From Chlorocebus sabaeus (Eukaryota > Chordata > Mammalia > Primates > Cercopithecidae), in NCBI RefSeq assembly GCF_047675955.1, contig NC_132914.1, positions 128,690,163 through 128,754,162 on the forward strand: a stretch of 64,000 bases of DNA, written 5' to 3'. The translations under genes were made by a program, and so were the position numbers. The notes beneath the pieces are model-generated. The model searched no databases, was not told the origin of the DNA, and saw only the letters and a list, made by a program, of their open reading frames with translations. Positions 48,000 through 60,429 of this stretch are shown piece after piece (position 1 is the stretch's first letter; every line of letters starts with the position of its first letter).

Positions 48000-48949
48000 T
48001 GTAGGGTCCAGCCCTATGGGGCTTTGCGGCTGTTCTCCCCATGTGTGGAGACGTGAGATTGTAAGAAATAAAGACACAAGACAAAGAGATAAAGAGAAAA
48101 CAGATGGGCCCGGGGGTACCACCACCACCAAGATGCAGAGACCGGTAGTGGCCCTGAATGACTGGGCATGCTGATATTTATTGCATACAAGACAAGGTGG
48201 CAAGGTAAGGAGGGTGAGTTGTCCAAGTGATTGAGAAGGTCAAGCAAGTCACGTGATCATGGGACAGGGGGCCCTTCCCTTTTAGGTAGCTGAAGCAGAG
48301 AGGGAAGGCAGCATACATCAGCATTTTCTTCTATGCACTTATAAGAAAGATCAAAGACTTTAAGACTTTCACTATTTCTTCTACCACTACCTACTAAGAA
48401 CTTCAAAGAGGAACCAGGAGTGCAGGAGGAATGTGAAAGTGGACAAGGAGTGTGACCACTGAAGCACAGCACCACAGGACAGGGTTTAAACCTCCGAATG
48501 ACTGTGGACAGGCCTGGATAATATCCAGCCTCCCACAAGAAGCTGGTGGAGCAGAGTGTTCCCTGACTCCTCCAAGGAAAGGAGACTCCCTTTCATGGTG
48601 CCTTCCCAGGCACTGGCATTACCACTTGACCAAGGAACCCTCAAGCGACCCTTATGCGGGTGTGACAGAGGGCTCACCTCTTGCCTTCTAGGTCACTTCT
48701 TACAATGTCCCTTCAGCACCTGACTCTATACCCACCGGTTATTCCTTGGTAATATGAGTAACACAACAAAGAGTAATATTAAAAGCTAATGATGAATAAT
48801 GTTTATACTAATGATTGATAATGTCCATGATCATCTCTATATCTAATTTGTATTATGACTATTCTTATTCTAACTATTTTCTTTATTATACTGAAACAGT
48901 TTGTGCCTTCAGTCTCTTGCCTCGGCACCTGGGTGATCCTTCACCCACA
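48000..48949 (+). mobile_element. Long ERV LTR (probably ERVK class, LTR13-like) nested in L1
   Basis: About 950 bp from 'tgtagggtccagccctatgg' to 'tgatccttcacccaca'. An early 'aataaagacacaagacaaag' and 'gtctcttgcctcggcacctg' near the end mark a primate betaretrovirus-like LTR. Flanks 'gtata' and 'acata' differ by two transitions, so a target duplication is only tentative. L1 text is continuous across it. No viral coding sequence is attached. Family name from memory. Confidence 0.7.
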
Positions 48950-49291
48950 ACATAAACACTCAAAGGTCAAGGATGAAGAGAGGATCCTAAAAGCAGCAAG
49001 AGAGAATAAGTAAATAACATACAAAGGAATTCCAGTTTGTCTGGCAACAGACTTCTCAATGGAAACCATGCAGACCAGGAGGGAGTGGGACAAAATTTTC
49101 AAAGTACTAAAAGAAAAAAGCTGCCATACCAAGAATACTCTATCTAGCAAAGCTATTCTTCAAATATGAAGGGGAGATAAAGTCTTTCCTAGGCAAGCAA
49201 AAGCTAGGAGAATTCACCACCACCAGACCTGTTTTACAAGAAACACTAAGGGGAGTTCTTAAATCTGAAAGAAAAAAAAAATGTCACATAT

Positions 49292-49669
49292 ACAAAAAAA
49301 GAATGAAATCATGTCCCTTGCAGCAACATAGATGCAGCTGGAGGCCACTATCTTAAGCAAATTAATGCAGGAACAAAAAAATGAAACTCTGCAAGTTCTC
49401 ACTTATAAGTGGGAGTTAAACACTGGGTACTCATCGACATGACCCAGTAGATCCTGGGGACTACTATAGGGAGAGGGAGGGAAGGGGCAAGGGTTGAAAA
49501 ACGTTTGGGTACTGTCCTTAGTACCTGTGTGATGTGATCAATTGTACCCCAAACCTCAGCATCACAGAACATACCCATGTAACAAACCTGCAGATGTACC
49601 CCTAAATCTAAAATAAAAGTTGAAATCATTAAAAAATTAAACAAGACTTAAAAAAAAAAAAAAAAAAAA
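49292..49669 (+). mobile_element. 5'-truncated L1 3' end nested in the old L1
   Basis: 'gaatgaaatcatgtcccttg', then 'gggagagggagggaaggggc', 'accctaaatc'-like end text and an A20 tail at 49,650-49,669. It is an L1 3' end lying inside the inter-ORF region, where no 3' UTR should be, so it is a separate insertion. Left edge approximate. Confidence 0.8.
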
Positions 49670-50297
49670 CTAACATGCAAAAAGAAAACACTTGAAGAAA
49701 CAAAACCTAATGGTAAAATTCAGTACAATGAAAACCCCAGACTACTCCAGTACTGTAATTGTGATATGCAATCCACTCATAACTCTAGTATGAAGCCTAA
49801 CAGACAAATCTATCAAAAACAAAAGTAGCTACAGCAACCCATTGAGAGATAAGCAATATAAAGCATGTAAACTGAGACAAGTGTCAAAATTTGAGGGATT
49901 GAGTTAAAGTGGAGTTTCTTGAATAGTTTTTTCAGTGTTGGTTTTACACTAGACCAACTTTACTTTTTTTTCTAAGATAAGTGACTATCTTTTTAAATTA
50001 ATTTGTTATATCTATAAGATGTTTTTCGTAAGCTTCTTAATACTAACCAGAATGCAAAAACCTGTAATAAATACATTAAAAATAAAAAGCAACAAATTAA
50101 AACATACTACCAGAGGAAATAACCACAAAGAAAGTCAGTAAGGAAAGAAAAAATAAAAAGAGGAGTTACAAAACAAACAGAAAACAAAGAACAAAATGGC
50201 AATAGTAAGTCTTTGCTTATCAAGAATAATAATGTAAATGGACTCAACTCTCCAGTTAAAATACAGAGTGACTGAATGGATAAAGAAACAAGACCCT

Positions 50298-50590
50298 GGC
50301 CGGGCGCGGTGGCTCAAGCCTGTAATCCCAGCACTTTGGGAGGCCGAGACGGGCGGATCACGAGGTCAGGAGATCGAGACCATCCTGGCTAACACAGTGA
50401 AACCCCGTCTCTACTAAAAACACAAAAAACTAGCCGGGCGAGGTGGCGGGCGCCTGTAGTCCCCGCTACTTGGGAGGCTGAGGCAGGAGAATGGCGTAAA
50501 CCCGGGAGGCGGAGCTTGCAGTGAGCTGAGATCCGGCCACTGCACTCCAGCCCGGGCAACAGAGCAAGACTCCGTCTCAAAAAAAAAAAA
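50298..50590 (+). mobile_element. AluY, Old World monkey type, exact 15-bp target duplication
   Basis: Near-consensus copy with the same lineage marks as the 19,604 copy, including 'gagatccggccactgcac'. Flanked by identical 'aaagaaacaagaccc' (50282-50296 and 50591-50605). It sits at the start of L1 ORF2. Its low divergence makes it one of the youngest insertions here. Confidence 0.95.
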
Positions 50591-52471
50591 AAAGAAACAA
50601 GACCCAACTATATGCTGCCTATAAGAAACCCACCTCACCTAGAAAGACACTCAGAAACCAAAAGTAAAAAGACAGAAAAAGATATTTCATGTAAACTGAG
50701 ACCAAAAAGAGCTACACTTACATCACATAAAATAGACTACAAGTCAAAAGACTATAAAAGAAGACAAGGAAAGTCACTATATAAAGATACAAGTGAGTCA
50801 ATTCAGCAAGAGGATATAACAATTATAAATATCTATTCACCTAACACCAGAGTACCCAAGTATATAAACATTAATAGATCTAAAGAGAGAGATAGATTAT
50901 AATACAGTAATAGTAGGGAACTTCAACACCTCACTCTCAGTGATGGACAGATCAATCATACAAACAGAAAATCAATAAAGAAACACTGGAGTTAAACTGT
51001 ACACTAAACCAAATAGGTTTAACTGACACTTATAGGACATTTCACCCAGCTACTGCAGAGTACACATTATTTTCATCAGCATATGGAACAGTCTCCAGAA
51101 TATACCATATCTTAAGCCACAAAACAAGTCTCAACAAATTCAAAAAAAGTAGAAATCACATCAAGTATTCTCTAACCACAATGGAATAAAACTAGAAATC
51201 AATAAAACAGGAAACTCAGAAACTGCACAAACATGGAAATTAACCAGCATGCTCCTGAATTATGAATATACAATGAAGAAATTAAGAAGCTAATAAAGAA
51301 ATTTAAAAATATGTTGAAACCAATACAAATGGAAATGCAACATACCAAAAGCTATGGGATACAGCAAATGCAGTACTAAGAGGGAAGTTTATAAAAAGTA
51401 ATATCTGCAACACAAAAGTAGAAAGACTTCAAATAAATAACCCAACAATGCACCTCAAGGAACTAGAAAGGCAAGAAAAAAATGCAAAATTAATAGAAGG
51501 ACAGAAATAATAAAGTACAGAGCAGAAATAAGGGAAAATGAGACTAAAAAACAATACATAAGATCAATGAAATGAAAAGTTGGGTTTTGAAAAGATAAGT
51601 GAAGTTAACAAACCTTTAGCAAGACAAAGAAAAAAGAGAGATGAGCCAAATAAATAAAATTAGAAATTAAAAAGAAGACATTACAATGGAGACCACAGAA
51701 CTACAAATAATTAGAAACTATTATGAACAACAATACACCAACGAATTGGAAAACCTAGAAGAAATGGATAAATTCCTGAACACATGCAATATACCAAGAT
51801 TGAACCATGAAGAAATAGGAAACCTAAGCAAACCAATAATGAGATCAAAGCTGTAACAGTCTCCCAGTAAAGAAAAGCCCAGGACCTGATGGCTTCACTG
51901 CTGAATTCTACCAAACATTTAAAAAAGAACTAATACCAATTCTACTCAAATGCTTCCAAAAAAAAAAAAAAAAATCAAAGGGAAGGGAATATTTCCAGAC
52001 TCATCTATGAGGCCAGTATTACCTTGGTACCAAAGTCAGACAAAGATACAGTAACAACAACAAAAACTACAAGCCAATATCACTGATGAACAAAGATGCA
52101 AAAATAACAAACTACTGGCAAATCAAATTCAACAACATATTAAAAAGATCATTTACCATGATTAAGTGGGATTCATCCCAAAGATGCAAGGATGGTTCAA
52201 CACATGCAAATCAATAAATGTGGTACATCACATTAATAGAACCAAGAACAAAAACCATATGATCATTTCAATAGATGCTGAAAAAACATCCCTTCATGAT
52301 AAGAACCCGTAACTGGGAATAGAAGGAACATACCTCAAGATAAAAAAGGCCATAAATGACAAACCCACAGCCAACCTCACACTGAATGGGGAAAAATTGA
52401 AAGCCTCTTCTGGAAGATCAAACAAGACAAGGATGCCCATTTTCACCACTTCTATTCAGCATATTATTAGA

Positions 52472-52767
52472 GGCTGGGCATGGTGGCTTAAGCCTGTAAT
52501 CCCACACTTTGAGAGGCCAAGGCAGGTAGATCACTTGCAGTCAGGAGTTTGAAACCAGCCTGGCCAACATGGTGAAACCCCATCTCTACTAAAAATACAA
52601 AAATTAGCTGGGCATGGTGGTGCACATCTGTAGTCCCAGCCACTTGAGAGGCTAAGGTGGGAGGACTGGTTGATTCAGGAGGTAGATGCTGCAGTGAGCC
52701 AAGATCACACCACTGCACTCCAGCCTAGGTTACAGAGTGAGACTCTGTCTCAAAACAAAACAAAACA
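52472..52767 (+). mobile_element. AluS-like, first of an adjacent pair
   Basis: Full-length Alu starting 'ggctgggcatggtggcttaa', with a tail of CAAAA units. It directly precedes a second Alu. The pair is flanked by 'catattattaga' (52,460-52,471) and 'catgatactaga' (53,065-53,076), 10 of 12 positions matching. Confidence 0.88.
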
Positions 52768-52768
52768 G

Positions 52769-53064
52769 GGCTGGGTGCAGTGGCTCATGTCTGTAATCCC
52801 AGCACTTCGGGAGGCCAAGGCGGGTGGATCACGAGGTCAGGAGATCAAACCATCCTGGCTAACACAGTGAAACCCCGTCTCTACTAAAAATACAAAAAAT
52901 TAGCCAGGCATGGTGGCAGGCGCCTGTAGTCCCAGCTACTCGGGAGGCTGAGGCAGGAGAATAGCATGAACCTGGGAGGCACAGCTTGCAGTGAGCTGAG
53001 ATCGCACCACTGCACTCTAGCCTGGGCAACAGAGTGAGACTCCATCTCAAAAAAAAAGAAAAAA
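52769..53064 (+). mobile_element. Older AluY, second of the pair
   Basis: Starts 'ggctgggtgcagtggctcat' and has 'gcaggagaatagcatgaacc' and 'gagatcgcaccactgcac'. It lacks the monkey-lineage marks of the two youngest AluY copies, so it is probably older. It probably inserted into the A-tail of the first Alu. Confidence 0.88.
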
Positions 53065-55241
53065 CCATGATACTAGAAGTCCTGACCAGAGCAACTAGGC
53101 AAGAGAAAGAAATAAAGAACATTAAAATTGTAATGAAAGAAGTCAAATTATTCTTGTTTGCAGATGATATGATTTTTATATTTAGAAAAACCTAAAGACT
53201 CCACCAAAAACCTATTTGAACTGATAAACAAATTCAGGAAACCTGCATGATACAAAATCAATGTACAAAAGTCAGTAGCACTTATATACACCAGCAGTGA
53301 ACAATTTGAAAAAGAAATCAAGAAAGCAACCCCATTTACAATAGCTACAAAGAACATAAAATTTAACCAAAGATGTGAACAATCTATACAAATAAACTAT
53401 AAAACACTGATGAAAGAAATTGAAGAGGACACCAGAAAATAGAAAAATATTCCATGTTCATGGATTGGAAGAGTTAACATCATTAAAATGACAATACTAC
53501 CCAAAGCAATTCACAGGTTCAATGCAATCTCTATCAAAATACCAGTGACATTCTTCACAGAAACAGAAAAACAATCCTAAAATTAATATAACCACAGAAG
53601 ACCCTGAATAAACAAAGCCATCCTGAGCAAAGGAACAAAGCTGGAGGTATCATATTACCTGACTTCAAAATGCTGCAAAGCTTGGTCAGCAAATAGGCGT
53701 GGTACTAGCCTAAAAACAGACACATAGACCAATGGAGCAGAATGGAGAACCCAAATAAAAATCCACACATTTACAATCAACTCACTTTTACCAAAGGCAC
53801 CAAGAACACACAATGTGGAAAGGGCAGTCCCTCTAATAAATGGTTCCAGGAAAACCATATAACCACATGTGGAAGAATGAAACTAGATTCCTATCTCTCA
53901 CCACGTAGAAAAATAAAATCAAAATGGATTAAAGACTTCAATATAAGACCTGAAGCTATGAAACTAGTAGAAGAAAACATTGAGGAAATGCCACAGGACA
54001 TTGGTCTGGGCAAATATTTTTTGAGTAAGACCTCAAAAGCATAGGCAACAAAAGCAAAAATAGACAACTGGGATTACATCAAGCTAAAAAAAACCTTCTG
54101 CGCAGCAAAGAAAGCAACAAAGTAGAGACAACCCACAGAATGGGAGAAAACATTTGCAAACTATCTGTCTAACAAGGGATTAAAAACCAAAGTATATAAG
54201 GAGTTCAAACAACTCTATAGCAAATAATAATAATAAATAAACTGATTAGAAAAGGGGCGAAATATCCAAATAGACATTTCACAAAAGAAGACATACGAAT
54301 AGCCACAATATATGAAAAATAATCAGCATCACTAATCATCCAAGAAATGCAAATCAAAACCACAATGAGCTGTTGTCTCACCCCAGTTAGAATGGCTTTT
54401 GTCTAAGGGAATAACGGATGCTGTTGAGGATATGGAGAAAGGGGAACCTTTGTATACTGTTGGTGGGAATGTAAATTAGTACCATCACTATGGAAAACAG
54501 TATGGAGGTTCCTCAGAAAACCAGTTTTCTATGATCCAGTAATTCCACTAGTACTGGGTATACATGCAAAAGAAAAGAAATCAATATTTAAGTGATATCT
54601 GCACTTCCATAGTGAATGCAGCACTAGTCACAATAGCCAAAATATGGAATCAACCTAAATGCTCACCAGTGGATGAATGGATAAGAAAATGTTGGGCATA
54701 CACACAGTGGAGCACTATTCAGCCAGAAACAAGAATGAGATCCTGTCATCTGCAGCAACACAGATGGAACTGGAGGTCATTATGTTAAGTGAAACAAGCC
54801 AAGCACAGAAAGACAAATGTCACATATGTTCTCACTCCTATGTGGGAGCTAAAACAGTGGATCTCATGAAGACAGAGGGTAGACTGGTGGTTACCAGAGG
54901 GTGGGAAGGGTAGGGAAGAGAGGTGGATGAGTCGGTACAATCTGCAGTGTGGTATAAGCAGGAAGACCTGGTGTTTGGTAGATCAGCAGAGTGGCTACCG
55001 TTAACATTAATCTGTTCTACATTTCCAAATAGCTAGAAGAGAACAATTCGAATGTCCCCAGCATAAAGAAAATATAAATATTTCAGGTGATGGACATCCC
55101 AATTACCTTGATTTGACTATATGAATGTATGAAATTATCACCTGTATCCCCAAAATATGTACATCTATTATGTATCAATTTAAAAGATTAAAAATTTTAA
55201 ACATTAACAACAACAACAACAACAAAGAGCTAGGGACAGAC

Positions 55242-57695
55242 TGGCCAATCTTGAATGCCGGGATGAGGGCCTCAGGAGCCGAGGGTTGGAGTGACCAAGG
55301 GTCAGGCTCCTCCCTGGCCAGGTCGCCAGAGGGCCAGGGGACCAGCCCCTGTGGCCAACGGAAGAGGAAAGGACAAGTCTCCTGACCCCACGAGCATCTT
55401 TTCTCACACCGGGCACAGCCCTCAAAGGTGTCCAGGGGCTGAACAAGCCCAGGAAGGCTGGAGCCTCTTGTCCATTTAATTTACAGTGTTTGGAATTCAT
55501 TACAGAATAATTCTCTCATCGATTTGCTGCTGACATATTTACTGTTTTTCTTTTCAGATTAAGAAAGATATGGAGATGCAAAAGCAACTTTATGTCAGAC
55601 CTGGGAGATCTGAAAGTTGCTGGCACTTTAAGTAGTTTTAGTTTAAATTCTGTAAGATGGAAATGACCATCCACAACAAAATTTCAGTACGGTGGGGTCA
55701 GTGGAAGTCACATGCTCTGTCTTCACATTTCAGTCCCCCTCTGTGTCCCGACCCCAGGGCGGGGGTCACCTGTACTCCGTCAACGCCTCCAGGGTAGGCT
55801 TGCCCGACGCTCCCTCTTGCTCCAGAAGTGAAGGCCTCATCCCAAGTGTGACGTCCATTTATTGGTCATGGCTACCCAGCGTTCAGGCCAAAAAGTTCGT
55901 AACTGCTCCAAATTCCCTGTGAGGAGCAGTGCCCCAGCTTTCAGCCCTGTGGTTTAGGGGTGCTGGCTGCACCCCAGAGCCAAGGTGGAAGATGAGATTC
56001 AGGTCAGGGTGATGAGTGAATCCCCTCTACAGGGTCTGGCTCAGGGAGGGCACAGGCCCAGCCTGAGTCCCCCTCCTCCTCCAGGTGCAGGCCTCTGTCT
56101 GAGCAGGTGGGACAGGGACTCTCCCATGGGCCTGAACCCCTGCCACAGCCATTCTGCCACCGAGGGGGCAGAGTCGACCTCACTCTGAAGCCCACACGGA
56201 GGACACGAAGGAGAAGCTGGGCCCTGGTGCTGCAATTACCAAACAATTCCTGCCACGTCAAAGCCTCTCAGTTCTGGACTTTACAGTCACCTGCGTCAGG
56301 AAGTCCCCCCTCTGCTTAGGCCAGTGCATGCTGGGATTTCTGTCACCTGCAATTGGCTGGGCCCTAACAGATGTGAGTCAGGACACCCCGACAGCAGTGA
56401 GTTGTGTGGGTGGAATCCCTCTCAGAGACCCCTTCCCCTTCTCCAGGTGGGCAGCCCAGAGCACGCCAGGACGTTACCCTTGTTGTTGAAAGGGTTAAGA
56501 ATGCATATATGTGTGCGTGTGCTCGTGTGTGTGTGTGCGCGCGCATGGGTGCTCGTGTGTGTACCCCAGCACAGTGCCTGGCTCTCACCTCCTGCCCCAC
56601 CCTGGGCCTCCGGCTGTGTGAGCCATGGCAGAGAGGACATCACCTCCTGCCAATGCCCCCTGCTTGCTGGGAACCTGCTGGGGCTGGGCTGAGCACTGAG
56701 GGCGTCTCTGGCAGAGGCTCCAGCACATCCTGTCCCTTGCCCCCTTGCGGGGGGTTTGCTCCACAGCGTCCTGAATGGGGGCGGGGGCTGCAAGGCAACA
56801 GACAGCAAGGGGAAGTGAAGGCCCACTAATTTCCTTCTGCTACGGGGTCCACAGCTGTGTTCAGGGGCTGTGCTGTGGCCAGGGCCCTTTTCTTCCTCTT
56901 TTAAAAATTCTGAGGTCCTCTGGAAAATTGGAGCGGCCTTATCTGCCTGTTCGGTGTTTGTGAGATGAGGATGATGACACCTCTCCCAGGATCTGGAGCG
57001 AGTGAGACGAGGTCCCAGGCATCGCCGCCATAGGGTGTCTGCGCGTGGTGAGTGCAGTAACACGGGTGCCCTCCCGATCCTCCCACTGGAACACTGTGGC
57101 ACAGCCACAATAAAGATACTCGCTGTTCCTAAAAGCCTGGCTTCCTCACTCCGAAGTCATGCAGTGGCGACCAGAGCTAGGATTACTAACAGGATCATTG
57201 CTTTAGTGAATAAAACCAATTTATAATGGAAATTTAATACAACAACAAGAAAATCAATGTTTATGATGCCTGGGGATGGCAGTTCTCGTAAACCAGGCAG
57301 GCATCTGCCTGGCACCTTTGTGTGTCTCTAATGAGAGGGTCAGATTCAATTCACGTTATGCCTAAATTGTCAGGAACTCAAAATGAAAGGGACATATTTA
57401 AATGAGGATTATGGTACTTTAAAGTTGCTCCTGGTGTCTCCCTCAACTGGTCAGGACCCCAATTCCTACCATTTCAGAATCAGTTCCTATGACTCTCACC
57501 AAAAGTCTACACTGCAGGACAGGGCGGCAGGGCTGGGCGTCTGCTTTCCCCACACCTGCTCCTGAAGCAGGAAGGCAGGCCCAGGTGTGTCCCAAGGAAC
57601 CTGAAAGTCAGGGGTCCGGGGAGATGAGCAAGCGTGGAAAACAGAGGTCTCCTCTGGAGTAGATGGGTCTGGAGGTTGGAACAGCAGGGAAGAAG
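55242..57695. other. Unassigned GC-rich DNA with a GT-rich patch
   Basis: Nothing recognisable apart from a GT/GC-rich microsatellite at about 56,510-56,562. Frames on both strands (for example 56,324-56,829 and the opposite 56,422-57,108) overlap and show no domain. Confidence 0.45.
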
Positions 57696-57703
57696 CCCTC
57701 ACC

Positions 57704-58078
57704 CATCACCTCCCAGAGACCAGGTCAGCCACGGCCGAGCCCACACCACCTCCCAGAGGCCGGGTCAGCCACGGCCGAGCCCACATCACCTCCCAGAGAC
57801 CGGGTCAGCCACGGCCGAGCCCACACCACCTCCCAGAGACCGGGTCAGCCACGGCTGAGCCCACATCACCTCCCAGAGGCCGGGTCAGCCACGGCCGAGC
57901 CCACATCACCTCCCAGAGGCCGGGTCAGCCACGGCCGAGCCCACATCACCTCCCAGAGACCAGGTCAGCCACGGCCGAGCCCACATCACCTCCCAGAGGC
58001 CGGGTCAGCCACGGCCGAGCCCACACCACCTCCCAGAGACCAAGTCAGATACAACCAAGCCCACATCAGCCTCCCCTC
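57704..58078 (+). repeat. 40-bp GC-rich minisatellite, about nine copies
   Basis: 'cagccacggccgagcccac' starts at 57,726 and recurs every 40 bp (57,766, 57,806 ... 58,006), with a decayed last unit at 58,046. Each unit has two CpGs in 'cacggccgag'. The 40-bp period is not a multiple of three, so a frame through it cycles through three translations yet stays open (57,663-58,298). Confidence 0.95.
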
Positions 58079-58089
58079 GCACCCCTCTC

Positions 58090-58445
58090 CCCAGCTCACT
58101 CTGCTGCAACCTCAGAGGCCTCCTTCTGGGGGCTTGAACATCAGGGTCTTTGTGCTCACTGTCCTCTGCCTAGGAAGCCCTCCTTCCCTGTTTCATTCCT
58201 TGGGTCTCAGGGTGACTGTCTCGTCCCCAGACGCCCTGGGAACACAGTGCAGGCCCTTGGGTTGGGCCTCCGCTCATCACTCCCACCTCCCTCTGTGATG
58301 ATGGGCCTCTCTGTGGATTGCCTGGTTTAAGGACCATCTTTGCAGCTAGAATGTCAACTCCAGAGGGCAGGACCCTGTCTGTCCCACTGTCTTCTGCAGT
58401 TCCCCCTAGGCCCACCTGCCAGGATTTCCAGCACCTGCCACAGGA
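58090..58445 (+). mobile_element. L2 LINE 3' region
   Basis: 'tgtcctctgcctaggaagcc', 'ggtctcagggtgactgtctc' and 'aatgtcaactccagagggca' follow L2 3' order. Confidence 0.65.
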
Positions 58446-60118
58446 AGTCCCGACTCATGCCTACTGCCCTCCTGCGGGCAGGAGCATGGTCTCAAAGACA
58501 CTGGAAGTTTCTGGAGCAACAGGGCAGAGTGGACCTCCCGCCGGCCCTGGGAAACCTGGACCAACAGCATCCATGGCTCTGCTGCCTGGGCTGGATGGAA
58601 GACGGCGGAAGAGGAGAGAGCAAATCAGACCACTGGCAAAGATGACCCCGCTGCTGTCTGGACAACTAGAATAGAAGCCCACGGGCTCCAGACTTCTGTG
58701 GGAATAACAAATGCTGGCTGCATATTCCAGAAACTCTAGAGTGTGTCCAGGTGATTAACGAGGGACAGTGGACCCTTTGTTGTTTCTTGGCCTCTGTATT
58801 TAAGACCCAGAAGGAAGCATTTCCATAACCCTGATGCTGCTCGCATTGTGGGCTGTTACAGTCCATCATCCCTTCAAATTCTCCAGAGACTTTGCTGAGG
58901 GTATTTATCCCCCTGCTCACCAGCCTGGGTCCGTCTGGTCTCATTCGGCGTGCACATGTCTTCCACCTCGCCAGGACAATCACACTGGCTGTGGCATCAC
59001 AGGAGGAGTGGCGGCTCACCACAGCCTCTGTTCCTGCATCAGTACAGTTAAGTGGGAGACAGTAGCTGAGAGTGGCACAAATCTGGCATTTCCAGAAAAT
59101 GTAAAACAAGCAGGCCTGGCCGCTCTTCCCTTGTCCTCACCCTTGCCTGGCTGGACGGTGCGGGCTCATCCTACCACAAGTCAGAAGAGGCCCTGGCGGC
59201 GAGGAGCGCATGAGCCAAACACCAGGGCCTTTCTTCATCTCCTCAGAACAGCCACAAGCTACTTACCCAGACGTGGAAGAAACGGCTTGAGGGGCCACTC
59301 AGGATCCTCATTTCAGCTCAGGTGAAAACGGAGGCTGCCTTCTCTGGATGCTGGAGCAGGAATACAATGTGATGTTGTATTTCAGCTGGTGATTGAAGCT
59401 GGATGGAATTCTCGGCCTTTGTTTTGTTTTACATCTCAGCAGAAGCTATTTTAAAAGCCTTGTCCTGAACTATTGCTGAAGTTTAGGGAAGCAGAAAGTA
59501 GGAAAGGGTGTCACTCCACCCAGACAAGAAGAAGAAAAAGCTGCAGGACTGCTCTCCTTGAGTCTGTGGGAACTGAGACTGACCCAGAACCTAGAGGGGG
59601 AAAGAGACTGGTGCCTGCAGGGAGAAGAGGCCCCGAGTACCTGCCTGGGAGGTTACAGTGAAAATGGAAACGTGCTAGTCATGGACTGCGGGCTGGTGGG
59701 AGACTCAGAGGCACACACAGCAGCAGACCTGGGGCTCCACACCCACAGGTTCCAGGCCTTTTCTCTGGGAAACCCAGCCGGGGCCCACAGGGAGAACTGG
59801 GGCTCATCCCCAAGCAGCGCTGCAGTGGGGAGGGCTGGGCTGCTATAGAGACACCACCCAGGGCGGATGGGACCACGACGCCAGTGCTGGGAGCCCCCGG
59901 GGATCCCACTGCAGATAGGGAGGGGAACAAGGAAACAAAAACAGCTCTGCCCTGAGAGAGGGGAAGGGTCACTTGGGATGCCAGACCCCAGATCCCATTT
60001 TACAGCTCCCCACCCCTATAAGCCCTGACCAGAGCATCAGAGAATGTGCCCCACATCCCACCACCGTGATAAGAAGCCACGAATAAGATGATCAGTGGAC
60101 AGCAGCTGCTCTGAAGCA
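58446..60118. other. Unassigned DNA
   Basis: No recognisable gene or repeat. Overlapping frames of 90-163 codons occur on both strands without domains. Confidence 0.45.
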
Positions 60119-60429
60119 GACATCCTGCCATAAGGTCTGCACAATGGCAGAGGGGATGGGGACATCCCGTTATGAGGTCCGCACGATGGCAGAGGGATTG
60201 GGGACATCCCACTACCAGGTCTGCATGCTTCCAGTGAAGCAATAGTATATTACTTGGAGGTAGACTCAGATTATTTAAAAAATGAATATTACAAACCACA
60301 ATTCACAACCAAATGTTTTAAAACAGGTTCTACATAATATCAGCTAAGAAGATGAAATGGAATAATAACAAATGTACCATTAAACTCAGGCAAGGCAGAA
60401 AGAAAGGGAAAAAACAGAACAAATGGAAA
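60119..60429 (+). repeat. Duplicated L1M inter-ORF block, short copy
   Basis: Two 42-bp units plus a 203-bp flank nearly identical to the flank in 62,911-63,431. It differs at about four positions, all transitions. The same ends are shared: 'gacatcctgccataaggtct' and 'acagaacaaatggaaa'. It lies upstream of the L1M ORF1 part and so is out of natural L1 order. Confidence 0.9.

Larger units (their letters stand above)
46560..49275 (+). pseudogene. L1 ORF1 remnant, split by three insertions
   Basis: Encodes traces of the L1 RNA-binding chaperone. A coiled-coil segment (46,927-47,110, with residues like ISELEDRLSEIIEEK) is followed by the start of the RRM at 'SNLRI', where an Alu cuts in. The C-terminal domain resumes at 48,955-49,260, with text like KILKAARE and REWDKIFKVLKEK. 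Insertions: AluJ (47,125), a THE1-type LTR (47,567) and an ERV LTR (48,000). Point stops also occur. Not functional. Confidence 0.8.
50150..54900 (+). pseudogene. L1 ORF2 remnant (endonuclease and reverse transcriptase)
   Basis: Traces of the L1 endonuclease lie at 50,200-51,000. The reverse transcriptase follows, with its catalytic FADD box at 53,157-53,168 (in LFADDMIF). The C-terminal part reads like MENPNKNPHIYNQLTF near 53,742 and IAKIWNQPKC near 54,625. Interrupted by AluY and by an Alu pair, and by many stops and frameshifts. Not functional. Confidence 0.85.
45719..55224 (+). mobile_element. Full-length old L1 (L1M/L1PB grade) with seven nested insertions
   Basis: One L1 from a 5' end around 'ttccaaaatggtgacac' to a CAA-rich tail at 55,205-55,224. 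It is flanked by 17-bp target duplications that agree at 15 positions: 'aagagctggggactgac' (45702-45718) and 'aagagctagggacagac' (55225-55241). It contains a 5' UTR, an ORF1 remnant, an ORF2 remnant and a 3' UTR. Removing the seven insertions (four Alu sites, two LTRs and an L1 3' end) leaves about 6.3-6.4 kb, the full length of an L1. Many stops make it inactive. Confidence 0.85.

Noticed and set aside
57663..58298. 211-codon frame with Pro/Ser/His-rich repeats
   Set aside because: It is driven by the 40-bp minisatellite and runs into an L2 fragment, with no domain.
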